From Bacillus pumilus (GTDB taxonomy: Bacteria > Bacillota > Bacilli > Bacillales > Bacillaceae): 64,000 nucleotides of DNA. Position 1 is the stretch's first letter, and each line of letters starts with the position of its first letter. Both the position numbers and the translations under genes were made by a program. Positions 29,321 to 37,752 of the stretch are shown one piece after another. Under the pieces are notes generated by a model, which saw only the letters and a list, made by a program, of their open reading frames with translations, searched no databases and was not told the DNA's origin. Location: contig MKZN01000005.1 in the NCBI GenBank assembly GCA_001938995.1, positions 1 through 64,000 on the forward strand, in the 5' to 3' direction.

Positions 29321-30463
29321 CTATTCTCCTTTCTTCTCGTTTTGTAAGCTGACAAATGTATGCAAAAGCTGATCGATGTCATCTTTTGATGTCAGTCGTC
29401 CGAATGAGATCCGAATGAATTGAAGTGCATCGCGATCAGATAGATGTAATGCCTTCACTGAAGGAGATGGGTGATGATAGCCAGAAGCACATGCGCTTCC
29501 AGTGGATAAACAAATCCCATGCCGGTTACATGCTAACATTACATATTGTCCTTCAAACCCTTCAAAAAAACAACCAATAATATGAGGCAGCAGGTGGCGA
29601 CTATCATCATCATGTAGCGTACGGACAGACAGCTGTTGTTTCTTTAATTGCTGAAGAAAATAATTGCGTATGTGACAATCTAGCTTATGCTGCTCATCTA
29701 ACTTCAAAATGGCTTGCTCGCTCGCAGCAACAAAAGCACCAATGCATGGAACGTTCACCGTTCCCGGACGAAACCCGTTCTCCTGAACAGTACCCGCATA
29801 TAAAGGCTTCCAAGGAACATTTCCCGCCATATAGACAGCTCCAGCGCCTTTTGGTGCATACACTTTATGACTAGAGATAGATAAGGCATCAACACCAAGA
29901 TCCTTAATGGATACTCGAATCTTTCCAAATGTTTGGACAGCATCTGTATGAAAGAGAATATGCCTTTTTTTCAAAAGAGGTGCTAATTTAGCTAGTGGCT
30001 GAATGATGCCCGTTTCTGAATTTGCATGCTGAATTGAAACAAGACCGGTTTCTGGCAACAAGGCTTTTGTGAGAATGTCCTCTGTGATGATTCCTTCTTT
30101 ATTTGGTTCAATAATGGTGACCTTTACGCCGAGACGGGTTAAGGCACGTACCGCATAATGAACAGAAGGATGCTCCATTTTTGTTGTGATTAGATGCTGT
30201 TTATGTGCTGGCAGACCATTCATGATTGATTGAATGGCAAGGAGATTTGATTCAGTCCCGCCGCTTGTGAAATAGATACCATCTTGCTCCCCTTCAAGAA
30301 GCTTTGCGAGTACTTGTCTGCTATAGGTTAATATTTCAGTTGCTTTCCCTCCAGCATCATGAAGGCTGCTTGCATTCCCGTAGCAATCCTTGCTTAGCTG
30401 CTGAAACACCTCAAGCGCCATCTTAGAAACTGGTGTAGACGCTGCATAATCTAAATAAATCAA
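29321..30463 (-). CDS. nifS: NifS-like cysteine desulfurase for NadA maturation
   Basis: PLP enzyme that liberates sulfur from cysteine; in B. subtilis this copy is dedicated to the Fe-S cluster of quinolinate synthase NadA. The start is TTG 30463, after AGGAGATGG, giving 380 residues beginning MIYLDYAASTP. The PLP lysine is Lys200 (SISSHKVY) and the sulfur-accepting cysteine Cys325 (STGSACASG). The frame is open 35 codons further upstream, but without a start signal and into the promoter region. A second cysteine desulfurase, iscS, begins at 62970. Confidence 0.94.
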   Translation of the reverse strand: MIYLDYAASTPVSKMALEVFQQLSKDCYGNASSLHDAGGKATEILTYSRQVLAKLLEGEQDGIYFTSGGTESNLLAIQSIMNGLPAHKQHLITTKMEHPSVHYAVRALTRLGVKVTIIEPNKEGIITEDILTKALLPETGLVSIQHANSETGIIQPLAKLAPLLKKRHILFHTDAVQTFGKIRVSIKDLGVDALSISSHKVYAPKGAGAVYMAGNVPWKPLYAGTVQENGFRPGTVNVPCIGAFVAASEQAILKLDEQHKLDCHIRNYFLQQLKKQQLSVRTLHDDDSRHLLPHIIGCFFEGFEGQYVMLACNRHGICLSTGSACASGYHHPSPSVKALHLSDRDALQFIRISFGRLTSKDDIDQLLHTFVSLQNEKKGE

Positions 30464-30502
30464 ACCGATCCATCTCCTGTATGAAAATTTTCTCTTGTAT
30501 TT

Positions 30503-30532
30503 ATTGTAGTGTTGTGTAATGATATGTGTCAA
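30503..30532 (-). promoter_or_regulatory. SigA promoter of nifS-niaR
   Basis: Read on the minus strand: TTGACA (30532-30527), an 18-base spacer and TACAAT (30508-30503). The -35 hexamer overlaps the palindrome TGTCAAGACA (30527-30536). Confidence 0.7.
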
Positions 30533-30550
30533 GACAGGTGTAAATGACAG
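30523..30550. promoter_or_regulatory. Candidate NiaR operator between nifS and nadB
   Basis: TGTCAAGACA (30527-30536) is a near-perfect palindrome and the TGTC/GACA motifs recur up to TGACAG (30545-30550), just before the nadB ribosome binding site. Position over the nifS -35 and directly upstream of nadB fits joint repression by NiaR. Pattern-based; binding not shown. Confidence 0.45.
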
Positions 30551-30561
30551 GAGGGGCGTGT

Positions 30562-32133
30562 GTGTCATCTTTTCAAAAAATCATTGTGGTGGGTTCAGGT
30601 ATTGCTGCACTATCTTTTGCGAAAACCATCTCTGAAAACTGTCAAGTCTTCGTGATGACAAAAAAGCAATATTCTGCTAGTAACTCTATGCTGGCGCAAG
30701 GAGGAATTGCGGCTGCAGTTTCACCTCATGATTCAGTAGAACAGCATGTAAAGGACACGATTGTGGCTGGTTGTGATCATCATGATGACAGAACCGTACA
30801 AGAGGTGTTGCGAATTGGAAAAGATCTTGTGAAGCGGCTCGTAGAAGAAGGTTGTCCATTTGATAAAAATGAAGCGGGTGTTCCGCAGTTAGCTAAAGAA
30901 GGAGCTCATGCTACTGAACGTATTCTACATGCAGGAGGAGATCAAACTGGCAAAACCCTTGTACAGTTTCTAAAAAGTCAGCTTGGCTCACATATTCATC
31001 TATATGAACATCATCATGTGATTGACCTATTAATCGATGATCAGACGTGTGTCGGTGTCGTGTGGAAAGACGAAAGAGGACATGTACACACCATGACCGC
31101 AGATGCTGTTGTTTTATCTACCGGTGGTTGTGGAGACCTATATGAAACAAATACAAACGATTCATCTGTAACTGGGGATGGACTCATGATGGCCTATCGA
31201 GCCGGGGCGCAATTAGTGGATCTTGAATTTGTTCAATTTCATCCTACCTTGTTGACGATTGCTGGAACAGCAGTTGGCCTCATATCAGAGGCGGTGAGAG
31301 GAGAAGGGGCTTTCTTAGAAGATGAAACAGGCAGGCGCATCATGGAAGGAATTCATCCGCAGTCAGATTTAGCCCCAAGAGATATAGTCAGTAGAGTGAT
31401 GTTTCATGAGCAAAAAGCAGGTCATCAAACGTATCTCAATATACGCAATGTTCCCCATTTCAAAACACGCTTTCCAACCATTTGTGCACTATGCAAAAAA
31501 GCAGGGATCGATTTGACAAGCGGAAGACTACCCGTTTCCCCTGGTATGCATTTTTTAATGGGTGGCATCAAGGTCAATGAATATGGAGAAACAAGTGTTC
31601 CATCATTGTTTGCGATCGGCGAAGCGGCATGTACTGGCTTACATGGAGCCAACCGGTTAGCTAGTAATTCCCTTTTGGAAAGTCTCGTATTAGGGAACAA
31701 AGCGGCAAGGCGAATAGAACAATTGCCAAAACCTCATACAACAATGCCACATATCCCCATGCAAGACGTATGGCCAGTCCCGAATATTTCAAAAAACAAG
31801 CTAAAACAGTGGATGACGACTTATGCGGGCATTGTGAGAGATGAAAATAACTTAAAGCTCTTGCTGAATACATTAGAACAAGTGTCTTTTCAGGTCATTA
31901 ATGTGAAAGATATCACAAATGAACAAATTGAATTATCCAATGGTTGGGGTTTAGCGATCTGTCTGGTCAAATCTGCACTTTACCGAACCGAAAGTAGAGG
32001 AGGTCACTACCGGATGGATCATCCAGAAAGGAATGATGCTTTGTGGCGAGGGAAACAGATTGTACATGAAAAAGGGGACATTCATATCATAGAGAAAGAA
32101 AGGATCGATGCCAGTTGGAACGTCTACAGTTAA
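30562..32133 (+). CDS. nadB: L-aspartate oxidase
   Basis: FAD enzyme that oxidises aspartate to iminoaspartate, first step of de novo NAD synthesis. The FAD dinucleotide motif VVGSGIAAL is near the N-terminus; SMLAQGGIAAA, FHPTLL, RGEGAFLEDE and GLHGANRLASNSLLE are canonical for the succinate dehydrogenase-like fold. GTG 30562 lies 7 bases after GGAGGGG and gives 523 residues; an ATG at 30544 lies upstream of that site and is rejected. nadC overlaps its end by 19 bases. Confidence 0.96.
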   Translation: MSSFQKIIVVGSGIAALSFAKTISENCQVFVMTKKQYSASNSMLAQGGIAAAVSPHDSVEQHVKDTIVAGCDHHDDRTVQEVLRIGKDLVKRLVEEGCPFDKNEAGVPQLAKEGAHATERILHAGGDQTGKTLVQFLKSQLGSHIHLYEHHHVIDLLIDDQTCVGVVWKDERGHVHTMTADAVVLSTGGCGDLYETNTNDSSVTGDGLMMAYRAGAQLVDLEFVQFHPTLLTIAGTAVGLISEAVRGEGAFLEDETGRRIMEGIHPQSDLAPRDIVSRVMFHEQKAGHQTYLNIRNVPHFKTRFPTICALCKKAGIDLTSGRLPVSPGMHFLMGGIKVNEYGETSVPSLFAIGEAACTGLHGANRLASNSLLESLVLGNKAARRIEQLPKPHTTMPHIPMQDVWPVPNISKNKLKQWMTTYAGIVRDENNLKLLLNTLEQVSFQVINVKDITNEQIELSNGWGLAICLVKSALYRTESRGGHYRMDHPERNDALWRGKQIVHEKGDIHIIEKERIDASWNVYS

Positions 32134-32978
32134 AACAAATGCTTACGCATTTTTTAAAAGAAGATATTGGCTTTGGAGATGTATCAGCGGATGCCATTTT
32201 CAAAGACAAAAAAGGCACAGCTTATATCATAGCGAAGCAATCTGGGGTATTGGCTGGATCGCAAGTAATTGAAACGGGTTACCATCTACTAAATGAACAT
32301 ATTCATCTTGAGTTGTTGTTTCGAGAAGGAGATTGGATCCAATCAGGAGATGTTTTGGCTAAATTATCAGGTCCGGTCAACGACTTGTTAAGAGGGGAAC
32401 GGGTCATTCTGAATCTGTTGCAACGAATGACAGGAATCGCAACCTTAACTGATGAAGCAGTGCAAAGATTAGCGGATCCGTCTATTACCATTTGTGATAC
32501 GAGAAAAACCACGCCTGGGTTGCGTATGTTAGAGAAATACGCAGTGAAAGTAGGTGGCGGAAAGAATCATCGTTTTGGATTATCGGATGGGGTGATGATT
32601 AAAGATAACCACATTGTCGCATGTGGCTCTATCCTTGAAGCAGTAGTAAAGGCAAGAGAATATGCTGGTCATATGGTGAAGATAGAAGTGGAAATTGAAA
32701 CAGAGGCGCAGCTTATAGAAGCAATTGAAGCAAAAGCGGATGTCATCATGTTTGATAATTGCTCACCAGATGAAGTGAAGCGTTTTAAACAAATGACCCC
32801 TGAGTCGATCCTCACAGAGGCATCGGGGGGGATCACGTTAGATACATTGCCAAATTATCGGCATACAGGTGTGGATCTCATTTCTCTTGGCTTCCTCACA
32901 CATTCTGCACCATCATTTGATTTCAGTATGAATATGGAATTGAGTCATAAAGGAGGATCAACTCATGTCCATGCTTGA
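32115..32978 (+). CDS. nadC: Nicotinate-nucleotide pyrophosphorylase (quinolinate phosphoribosyltransferase)
   Basis: Transfers phosphoribose from PRPP to quinolinate with release of CO2, giving nicotinate mononucleotide. 287 residues starting with TTG 32115; the family residues [18 protein letters not shown] (about 133-150), [20 protein letters not shown] (about 152-171) and EVEIET are intact. It begins inside nadB and ends inside nadA (14-base overlap), indicating tight coupling within nadBCA. Confidence 0.96.
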   Translation: MERLQLKQMLTHFLKEDIGFGDVSADAIFKDKKGTAYIIAKQSGVLAGSQVIETGYHLLNEHIHLELLFREGDWIQSGDVLAKLSGPVNDLLRGERVILNLLQRMTGIATLTDEAVQRLADPSITICDTRKTTPGLRMLEKYAVKVGGGKNHRFGLSDGVMIKDNHIVACGSILEAVVKAREYAGHMVKIEVEIETEAQLIEAIEAKADVIMFDNCSPDEVKRFKQMTPESILTEASGGITLDTLPNYRHTGVDLISLGFLTHSAPSFDFSMNMELSHKGGSTHVHA

Positions 32979-34074
32979 TGTATTAGCAAATCATCATACA
33001 GTGATGATGCCAGATGAATATAAACACCGTTTTGTTGAAGAAATGAGAGAGCGTGTTTCAGACATCAAACGAGCGTACGGTGAAAAGCTATTTATACCAG
33101 GTCACCATTATCAAAAGGATGAAGTCATCCAGTTTGCAGATGTAACGGGAGATTCATTGCAACTGGCACAACTTGCTACTGATAACCAGAAGGCAGAATA
33201 CATTGTGTTCTGCGGTGTTCATTTTATGGCTGAAACGGCAGATATGCTATCAAAACAGCATCAACAAGTGCTATTACCTGATATGAGAGCAGGTTGTTCC
33301 ATGGCAGATATGGCGAATAAGAAACAGACGGACAGAGCATGGGAACACCTGACTAGCCTGTTTGGTGAAACGATCCTCCCACTCACTTATGTGAACTCCA
33401 CTGCGGAAATTAAAGCTTTTGTCGGCAGACATGGGGGATCAACCGTCACCTCTTCAAATGCGAAAAAAGTGCTAGAATGGGCGTTCACGCGAAAAGAGCG
33501 GATTCTATTTCTTCCGGACCAACATTTAGGGCGTAATACAGCCTTTGATTTAGGTGTTCCTTTAGAACAGATGGCAGTTTGGGATCAAATAGAAGAGACA
33601 CTCATCACCGATCAGCCTCTAGATCACATCAAGGTGATTTTATGGAAGGGACACTGTTCAGTACATGAGAAATTTACCATGAAGAATATTGAAGAGACGA
33701 GAAAGAGAGATCTTGATATTCAAATCCTTGTTCATCCTGAGTGCACACATGAAGTCGTCAGGGCATCTGATCTCTCTGGTTCCACGAAATTTATCATTGA
33801 TACAATCGAACAGGCACCCGCTGGAAGCAAGTGGGCGATCGGGACAGAAATGAATTTAGTCAAGCGCATCAAGGGGAGGCATTCAGACAAACACATTGAA
33901 TCCCTCAATCCAGATATGTGTCCATGTTTGACAATGAACCGGATCGATTTGCCTCATTTGTTATGGACACTGGAAAGCATAGAAAAGGGGGAGCCAGTCG
34001 GCTCCATTCAGGTCCATGAAGACATTACAAAGGAGGCACTCCTAGCACTGAATAACATGCTTCACTTGAAATAA
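32965..34074 (+). CDS. nadA: Quinolinate synthase A
   Basis: [4Fe-4S] enzyme condensing iminoaspartate with dihydroxyacetone phosphate to quinolinate. The 369 residues include the three cluster cysteines in [18 protein letters not shown] and DMCPCLTMN, and [14 protein letters not shown] near the N-terminus. AAAGGAGGATC precedes ATG 32965. Cluster assembly depends on the divergently encoded NifS. The next gene, safA, can be reached by read-through because I see no strong terminator after nadA. Confidence 0.96.
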   Translation: MSMLDVLANHHTVMMPDEYKHRFVEEMRERVSDIKRAYGEKLFIPGHHYQKDEVIQFADVTGDSLQLAQLATDNQKAEYIVFCGVHFMAETADMLSKQHQQVLLPDMRAGCSMADMANKKQTDRAWEHLTSLFGETILPLTYVNSTAEIKAFVGRHGGSTVTSSNAKKVLEWAFTRKERILFLPDQHLGRNTAFDLGVPLEQMAVWDQIEETLITDQPLDHIKVILWKGHCSVHEKFTMKNIEETRKRDLDIQILVHPECTHEVVRASDLSGSTKFIIDTIEQAPAGSKWAIGTEMNLVKRIKGRHSDKHIESLNPDMCPCLTMNRIDLPHLLWTLESIEKGEPVGSIQVHEDITKEALLALNNMLHLK

Positions 34075-34109
34075 TGGATCGTCCCCTCCTATCAGAAAAC
34101 AAGTTTTTA

Positions 34110-34138
34110 TCATATCGACTTGTAAATATGCATAAATT
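34110..34138 (+). promoter_or_regulatory. Sigma-E-like promoter of safA
   Basis: TCATATC (34110-34116), a 14-base spacer and CATAAATT (34131-34138) match the sigma-E pattern. safA is transcribed by sigma-E in B. subtilis, besides read-through from the nad operon. Confidence 0.6.
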
Positions 34139-34205
34139 TAAGTTGAAACATATTGTACTTCTGACCAAACCGCTACGTTCACGTTTTGCATAGGAGGGGA
34201 AAACG

Positions 34206-35402
34206 TTGAAAATTCATATTGTGCAAAAAGGAGACACCCTTTGGAAAATATCAAAGAAATACGGGGTCGACTTTCAAGAATTGAAAAAACTAAATTCGCA
34301 GCTCAGTAATCCAGATTTGATCATGCCTGGTATGAAAATCAAGATTCCATCTAGTGGTGTTCCTGTGAAAACAGATCAACACAAAGCAAAAGAAATGCCG
34401 AAGCCGAAAGAACATCCGTTTGTGAAAGAAAAACCAAAGGATGTTGTGCAAGTGCAAGATACAAAGCCGAAGGAAAAACCAAATGAGCCGGTACCTTATG
34501 TACCACCAGTCCCAAAGATCGAACAGCCAGTTTTCCCACAAGTCGATGTGAATTATTATCAGACCAATCTCTATCAACCATTCACGCCGCCTCCCAAAAA
34601 AGAACATCATGAGAAGAAAGATCATGTTTATGAGAAGATGGATCACAAAGATCACAAAGATCACGTACATCACGATCATAAAGATCATGTAAAGGATGAA
34701 GTGGCGAAGGGATATGATCCATTTATTCATATTCCGCATCAAAAAGAGGAGGGAAAAGACATGGAACATGATAATTACCCTAATCTTCCTAATTTCCCAC
34801 AAATGCCGAATGTTGGAGGAGCGGCTGTAGGGGGAATGGCTGAAAATAACGAACATCATCACCACCAGCATCACCAGCACCATCAATATGAACAATATGA
34901 TCCGTATTATGGTTATGGTAACTACATGCCTGCGATGTATCCATATCCGCAGCAAATGGTGCCTGCATCACCCATTCTACCTGGTTCAGGGCTTTGTTAT
35001 CCCGTACAACCGTATTATCACCATCATATGATGCCATATCCATACCCAGCTCAGCCATATTATCCAGCCTATCAAGCGCCAGCATTTTATGGGGAAAATC
35101 ATGAGCATCATGCCAATGACGGACATCATTGGCACCATCACATGCACCCAAATGCCAACGCAAATGCGAACGTAAATGCCAACGTAAACCAAGGTTTTTA
35201 TCCAAATGTTTCACATGAAGCATATGGTAAGGAAGACTGCGGATGCGATGATGGCATGAAACACCATCATCAGACACAACCTGGTTATTTTCAAAACCCA
35301 ATGCCATATGGACAAATGGGTGCCTTTCCGCAGCAACCTTACATGCAGCAATTTCCAAGTCAATCTGTTTTTGCAAGACCAGAAGAAGACGAAGAAGATT
35401 AA
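34206..35402 (+). CDS. safA: Spore morphogenetic protein SafA
   Basis: Organises the inner coat and is targeted to the cortex-coat boundary by its LysM domain and SpoVID. 398 residues from TTG 34206 (after AGGAGGGGAAAA). Order: LysM (1-50, IHIVQKGDTLWKISKKYG), a lysine/proline region, a histidine-aspartate repeat tract (about 140-162), then a His/Tyr/Pro/Asn-rich C-terminal part with a poly-His segment (about 216-228) and an NANANVNANVN tract (about 318-331). In frame at Met186 lies an internal start with its own ribosome binding site, equivalent to the B. subtilis SafA-C30 form. Cys pairs such as DCGCDD occur near the end. Confidence 0.94.
   Translation: MKIHIVQKGDTLWKISKKYGVDFQELKKLNSQLSNPDLIMPGMKIKIPSSGVPVKTDQHKAKEMPKPKEHPFVKEKPKDVVQVQDTKPKEKPNEPVPYVPPVPKIEQPVFPQVDVNYYQTNLYQPFTPPPKKEHHEKKDHVYEKMDHKDHKDHVHHDHKDHVKDEVAKGYDPFIHIPHQKEEGKDMEHDNYPNLPNFPQMPNVGGAAVGGMAENNEHHHHQHHQHHQYEQYDPYYGYGNYMPAMYPYPQQMVPASPILPGSGLCYPVQPYYHHHMMPYPYPAQPYYPAYQAPAFYGENHEHHANDGHHWHHHMHPNANANANVNANVNQGFYPNVSHEAYGKEDCGCDDGMKHHHQTQPGYFQNPMPYGQMGAFPQQPYMQQFPSQSVFARPEEDEED
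34748..34763 (+). promoter_or_regulatory. Internal ribosome binding site and start of SafA-C30
   Basis: GAGGAGGG (34747-34753) stands 7 bases before ATG 34761, in frame with safA (codon 186). The product would begin MEHDNYPNLPN and contain the C-terminal 213 residues without LysM. In B. subtilis a C-terminal SafA form starting at Met164 is made this way. Confidence 0.75.
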
Positions 35403-35408
35403 TGACCG

Positions 35409-35436
35409 AAGGGACGATCTCAATCGTTCCTTTTTT
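35409..35436 (+). terminator. Terminator after safA
   Basis: AAGGGACGAT and ATCGTTCCTT form a stem (one G-U) with a four-base loop, followed by six T. Confidence 0.85.
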
Positions 35437-35534
35437 GTTTATAAATGACAGCTTGTTTTTCCCTTGAACTGTACATGCTAAAGAAGAGCCTGTTTCGCGC
35501 TCATGAGATTGAATTCGTACAGGGGGTTTTTCGT

Positions 35535-36155
35535 TTGAGACAAAAATGGCAAAAAACGATCGCGTTATTGCTTCTTCCCATTGGATTAACTGCATGTGGT
35601 GCAAATGACAATGCAGGTGTAGACACACGCTATAATCAATCAGGTCAACCGGTTGGTTATCATTCGAATCAACGGGCTGCAGATAACAATAACCAAGATC
35701 ATCAAGGACCAGTTTCAGAGTTGATGGAAGGAATGGATGAAAATACAACAAATGTTGATTATCGTTCACGCCCTACTAGAAATCAAGACGGAATGCCGCT
35801 TACAGGCGGAGATGGACGCTACAGTCATGGTGATATGAACTATCATGATCAAATGTCATTCTCTGGATATGACAAACAAGAGAACGTCCAGCGTTCAAGA
35901 AAAATTGCAAACCGTGTCAATAAAATGAACCACGTAACAGACTCACAAGTCATGGTGACGGACGAAAATGTGTATATTGCGATTAAATCAGATGGGCGCC
36001 TTACATCAGAGGGGATATCGCAAGTAGAAGAAGCGGTAAATCGTTATGCAGATGGAAGAGCTGTCCAAGTCATCAAAGATGAAGGAGTATTTACACGCTT
36101 CCGAGATATGAGAAAAACGCAGTTCGAAACAGGTCAAACAGGCATGACTCGTTAA
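35535..36155 (+). CDS. coxA: CoxA, sporulation lipoprotein of the YhcN/YlaJ family
   Basis: Spore cortex-associated lipoprotein. TTG 35535, 8 bases after AGGGGGT, gives 206 residues with a type-II signal peptide: RQKWQK, a hydrophobic core and the lipobox LTAC with Cys21. The mature part has an Asn/Gln-rich linker and the C-terminal YhcN/YlaJ domain (about 115-200, VNKMNHVTDSQVMVTDENVYIAI). The order safA-coxA is that of B. subtilis. Thirty further codons are open upstream but lack start signals and would spoil the signal peptide. Confidence 0.88.
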   Translation: MRQKWQKTIALLLLPIGLTACGANDNAGVDTRYNQSGQPVGYHSNQRAADNNNQDHQGPVSELMEGMDENTTNVDYRSRPTRNQDGMPLTGGDGRYSHGDMNYHDQMSFSGYDKQENVQRSRKIANRVNKMNHVTDSQVMVTDENVYIAIKSDGRLTSEGISQVEEAVNRYADGRAVQVIKDEGVFTRFRDMRKTQFETGQTGMTR

Positions 36156-36165
36156 TTGTTTCATC

Positions 36166-36204
36166 AAAAGAGGCTAAAGTTCATTCAAGCTTTAGCCTCT
36201 TTTA
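36166..36204. terminator. Terminator after coxA
   Basis: AAAAGAGGCTAAAG and CTTTAGCCTCTTTT form a long stem with T on both strands, so it may also end leftward transcripts. Confidence 0.85.
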
Positions 36205-36322
36205 CCCATTTTTTTTGGATGAGAGCCAATGTCGGAAAAAATATTGTCGATTACAAATTCTCCTATGAAATGATGTAGAAAGTCAAAGTAAAAAAACCTC
36301 ACATTCGCAGTATGTAGGCTTT

Positions 36323-36475
36323 TTAGAAAAGAGATGAAATTGCCTTTCTTAAGACAAAATAGAGGGTTCTTACGGCAAGCACCATCATGTCTATGATTGC
36401 GATGATGGCATCTGTTAAATAATACAAGACGGATTGTTTCTCTTGAGATGATGCACGTTTTTTCTTTCGTTTCAT
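36323..36475 (-). CDS. Small membrane protein, 50 residues, not identified
   Basis: Reverse-strand ATG 36475 is preceded by a near-perfect ribosome binding site (AAAGGAGG, 7 bases away). The product starts MKRKKKRASSQEKQ, very basic, then has one hydrophobic segment (about 17-45, YYLTDAIIAIIDMMVLAV), and ends RKAISSLF. It looks like a single-span, positive-inside membrane protein. No family is recognised. The strong ribosome binding site and the amphipathic organisation argue for a real gene. It converges with coxA and diverges from the 60-residue gene at 36664. Confidence 0.65.
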   Translation of the reverse strand: MKRKKKRASSQEKQSVLYYLTDAIIAIIDMMVLAVRTLYFVLRKAISSLF

Positions 36476-36663
36476 GGAGCAACCTCCTTTCTAGACAATA
36501 TACTTCATGTTGATGAGGGATGCGTTTTATTTGTGGGAATTTAAACAAAATTTAAACTTCTTGAGTTTGAAGGAAAAGAAAGAGGGGAAACAGTTTGAAT
36601 AGAGAATGAAGATAAGAGCTAGCTGAATTGGTTAGCGATCATGTTAGAGTGGAAGGTGATCTT

Positions 36664-36846
36664 ATGATGAAAGTATTTAAAGTAACATTTCATATGAACA
36701 ATGGGGAAGTACTTAATTTCGAGTTGAAACGACCAGCGACCTATGATGTGTATAAGAAAATTGAGGAAGCCAATCATTGGTTTAAGCTGAACAACGAAAT
36801 CATCAACCTACTGAATGTCAATAGTATTCATGTAGAAACCGAATAA
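36664..36846 (+). CDS. Small hypothetical protein, 60 residues
   Basis: ATG ATG at 36664/36667 follows GGAAGGTGATC. The product (MMKVFKVTFHMNNGE...) is mainly beta-like, with KVTFHMNNGEVLNFELKR and a C-terminal LNVNSIHVETE strand, and has no membrane segment. A terminator follows at once, which supports an expressed single gene. A GTTTGA/GGGGAA pair with a 13-base gap upstream (36569-36593 region) vaguely resembles a sigma-B promoter, too weak to annotate. Function unknown. Confidence 0.7.
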   Translation: MMKVFKVTFHMNNGEVLNFELKRPATYDVYKKIEEANHWFKLNNEIINLLNVNSIHVETE

Positions 36847-36853
36847 AATGAGA

Positions 36854-36881
36854 AAAAGCCGCTCAAGTGAGAGCGGCTTTT
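36854..36881. terminator. Bidirectional terminator between the 60-residue gene and yrzF
   Basis: AAAAGCCGCTC and GAGCGGCTTTT form an 11-bp stem with a six-base loop; A and T runs flank it on both sides, so it serves both converging genes. Confidence 0.88.
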
Positions 36882-36882
36882 G

Positions 36883-37536
36883 TTATGCCGAGAAATCATT
36901 TCGATTGTTTAACTGCGCGCGCGAGAGCCAGTTTTTTTTATACAAATACGCGATCACTTCAAGCCATAAACGTGGTGCTTTTTTAGGGAAAAACGGTTTT
37001 TGGTAATGGGTGTACGCGGCTTTTAAATCATCCCATTGATGACATGTCTTCGTTTGCGTGAAGCGGGCGACATCGATGACCCGAACCAGGCCTTCTTTTG
37101 TTAAGATGAGATTGCGCAAATGAATATCTGAAGGATTTAAACCCTTATGGCGTGCTTCTTCTAACGCATCATCTACCTGTTCAATCATCTGTTTTTTGAT
37201 TGGAATTCCTTTTGTCAAGCACTCATAAAATGTGTAGCCTTTAATATATTCCATCAAAATATACTGATCCCCAGACTCATAAATTTCGGGGTAATATGTG
37301 GAACCGGAAAGTTTTTCGTAAATCGCTGCCTCTTTGCGGGCAATCTTTTGATAAGAAGGGAAAAAGACTTTTAACGCCATCTTCCGGCCGTCTTTTTTGT
37401 ATGAAAATACATAGGCACTTCTTCCTTTGCCGCACAGCTCAAGTTCTGCCGGTTTTGTGACAAGCTTATTAAATCGCTTTTCTTCATGATACTGAATCGA
37501 TTCGGCTAATCTTTTCACTTCTGACAATGACTTCAC
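36883..37536 (-). CDS. yrzF: YrzF-like protein kinase
   Basis: A 217-residue eukaryotic-like kinase domain: glycine-containing ELCGKGRSAYVF loop (about 33-44), ATP lysine in KMALKVFF (about 55), hinge ILMEYIKGYTF, catalytic loop NPSDIHLRNLIL (Asp with the HRD-type Arg/His replaced, Asn conserved) and IDVARF in the place of DFG. The catalytic and metal-binding aspartates remain, so activity is possible. Length and position near bofC match B. subtilis YrzF. Substrate unknown. Ribosome binding site AAGAAGGTGA. Confidence 0.8.
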   Translation of the reverse strand: MKSLSEVKRLAESIQYHEEKRFNKLVTKPAELELCGKGRSAYVFSYKKDGRKMALKVFFPSYQKIARKEAAIYEKLSGSTYYPEIYESGDQYILMEYIKGYTFYECLTKGIPIKKQMIEQVDDALEEARHKGLNPSDIHLRNLILTKEGLVRVIDVARFTQTKTCHQWDDLKAAYTHYQKPFFPKKAPRLWLEVIAYLYKKNWLSRAQLNNRNDFSA

Positions 37537-37584
37537 CTTCTTTGGTATCAGTTTATGCGGCTAATAACGAATGATGAAAAAACA

Positions 37585-37654
37585 GTGTCATTCGGTCGGG
37601 CGATGGGGTGTAACAAACATAACATTTACGAAAGAAGTATACAACGAATGACAC
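37585..37654. promoter_or_regulatory. Ten-base inverted repeat between yrzF and bofC
   Basis: GTGTCATTCG (37585-37594) and CGAATGACAC (37645-37654) are exact inverted copies 50 bases apart in the divergent promoter region; a third related site AACGAATGAT lies at 37567-37576. Could be paired operators or parts of mirrored promoters. No regulator assigned. Confidence 0.45.
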
Positions 37655-37752
37655 TTGAAAAAAGCATTACAATGGATTTGGTTAATGTTTAGAAAAATGG
37701 GTCAAACTACATATGTCATACATCGATCTCATGTTCTAAAGAGGTGTAAATA

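Noticed and set aside
34290..35769. Long minus-strand frames of up to 326 codons opposite safA and coxA
   Set aside because: Caused by biased codon composition (His, Asp, Pro, Asn rich) of the sense strand; no start signals, and sense proteins are recognisable.
36192..36548. A 118-codon minus-strand frame after coxA
   Set aside because: The real signal is the 50-residue frame in another phase, which has a proper ribosome binding site.
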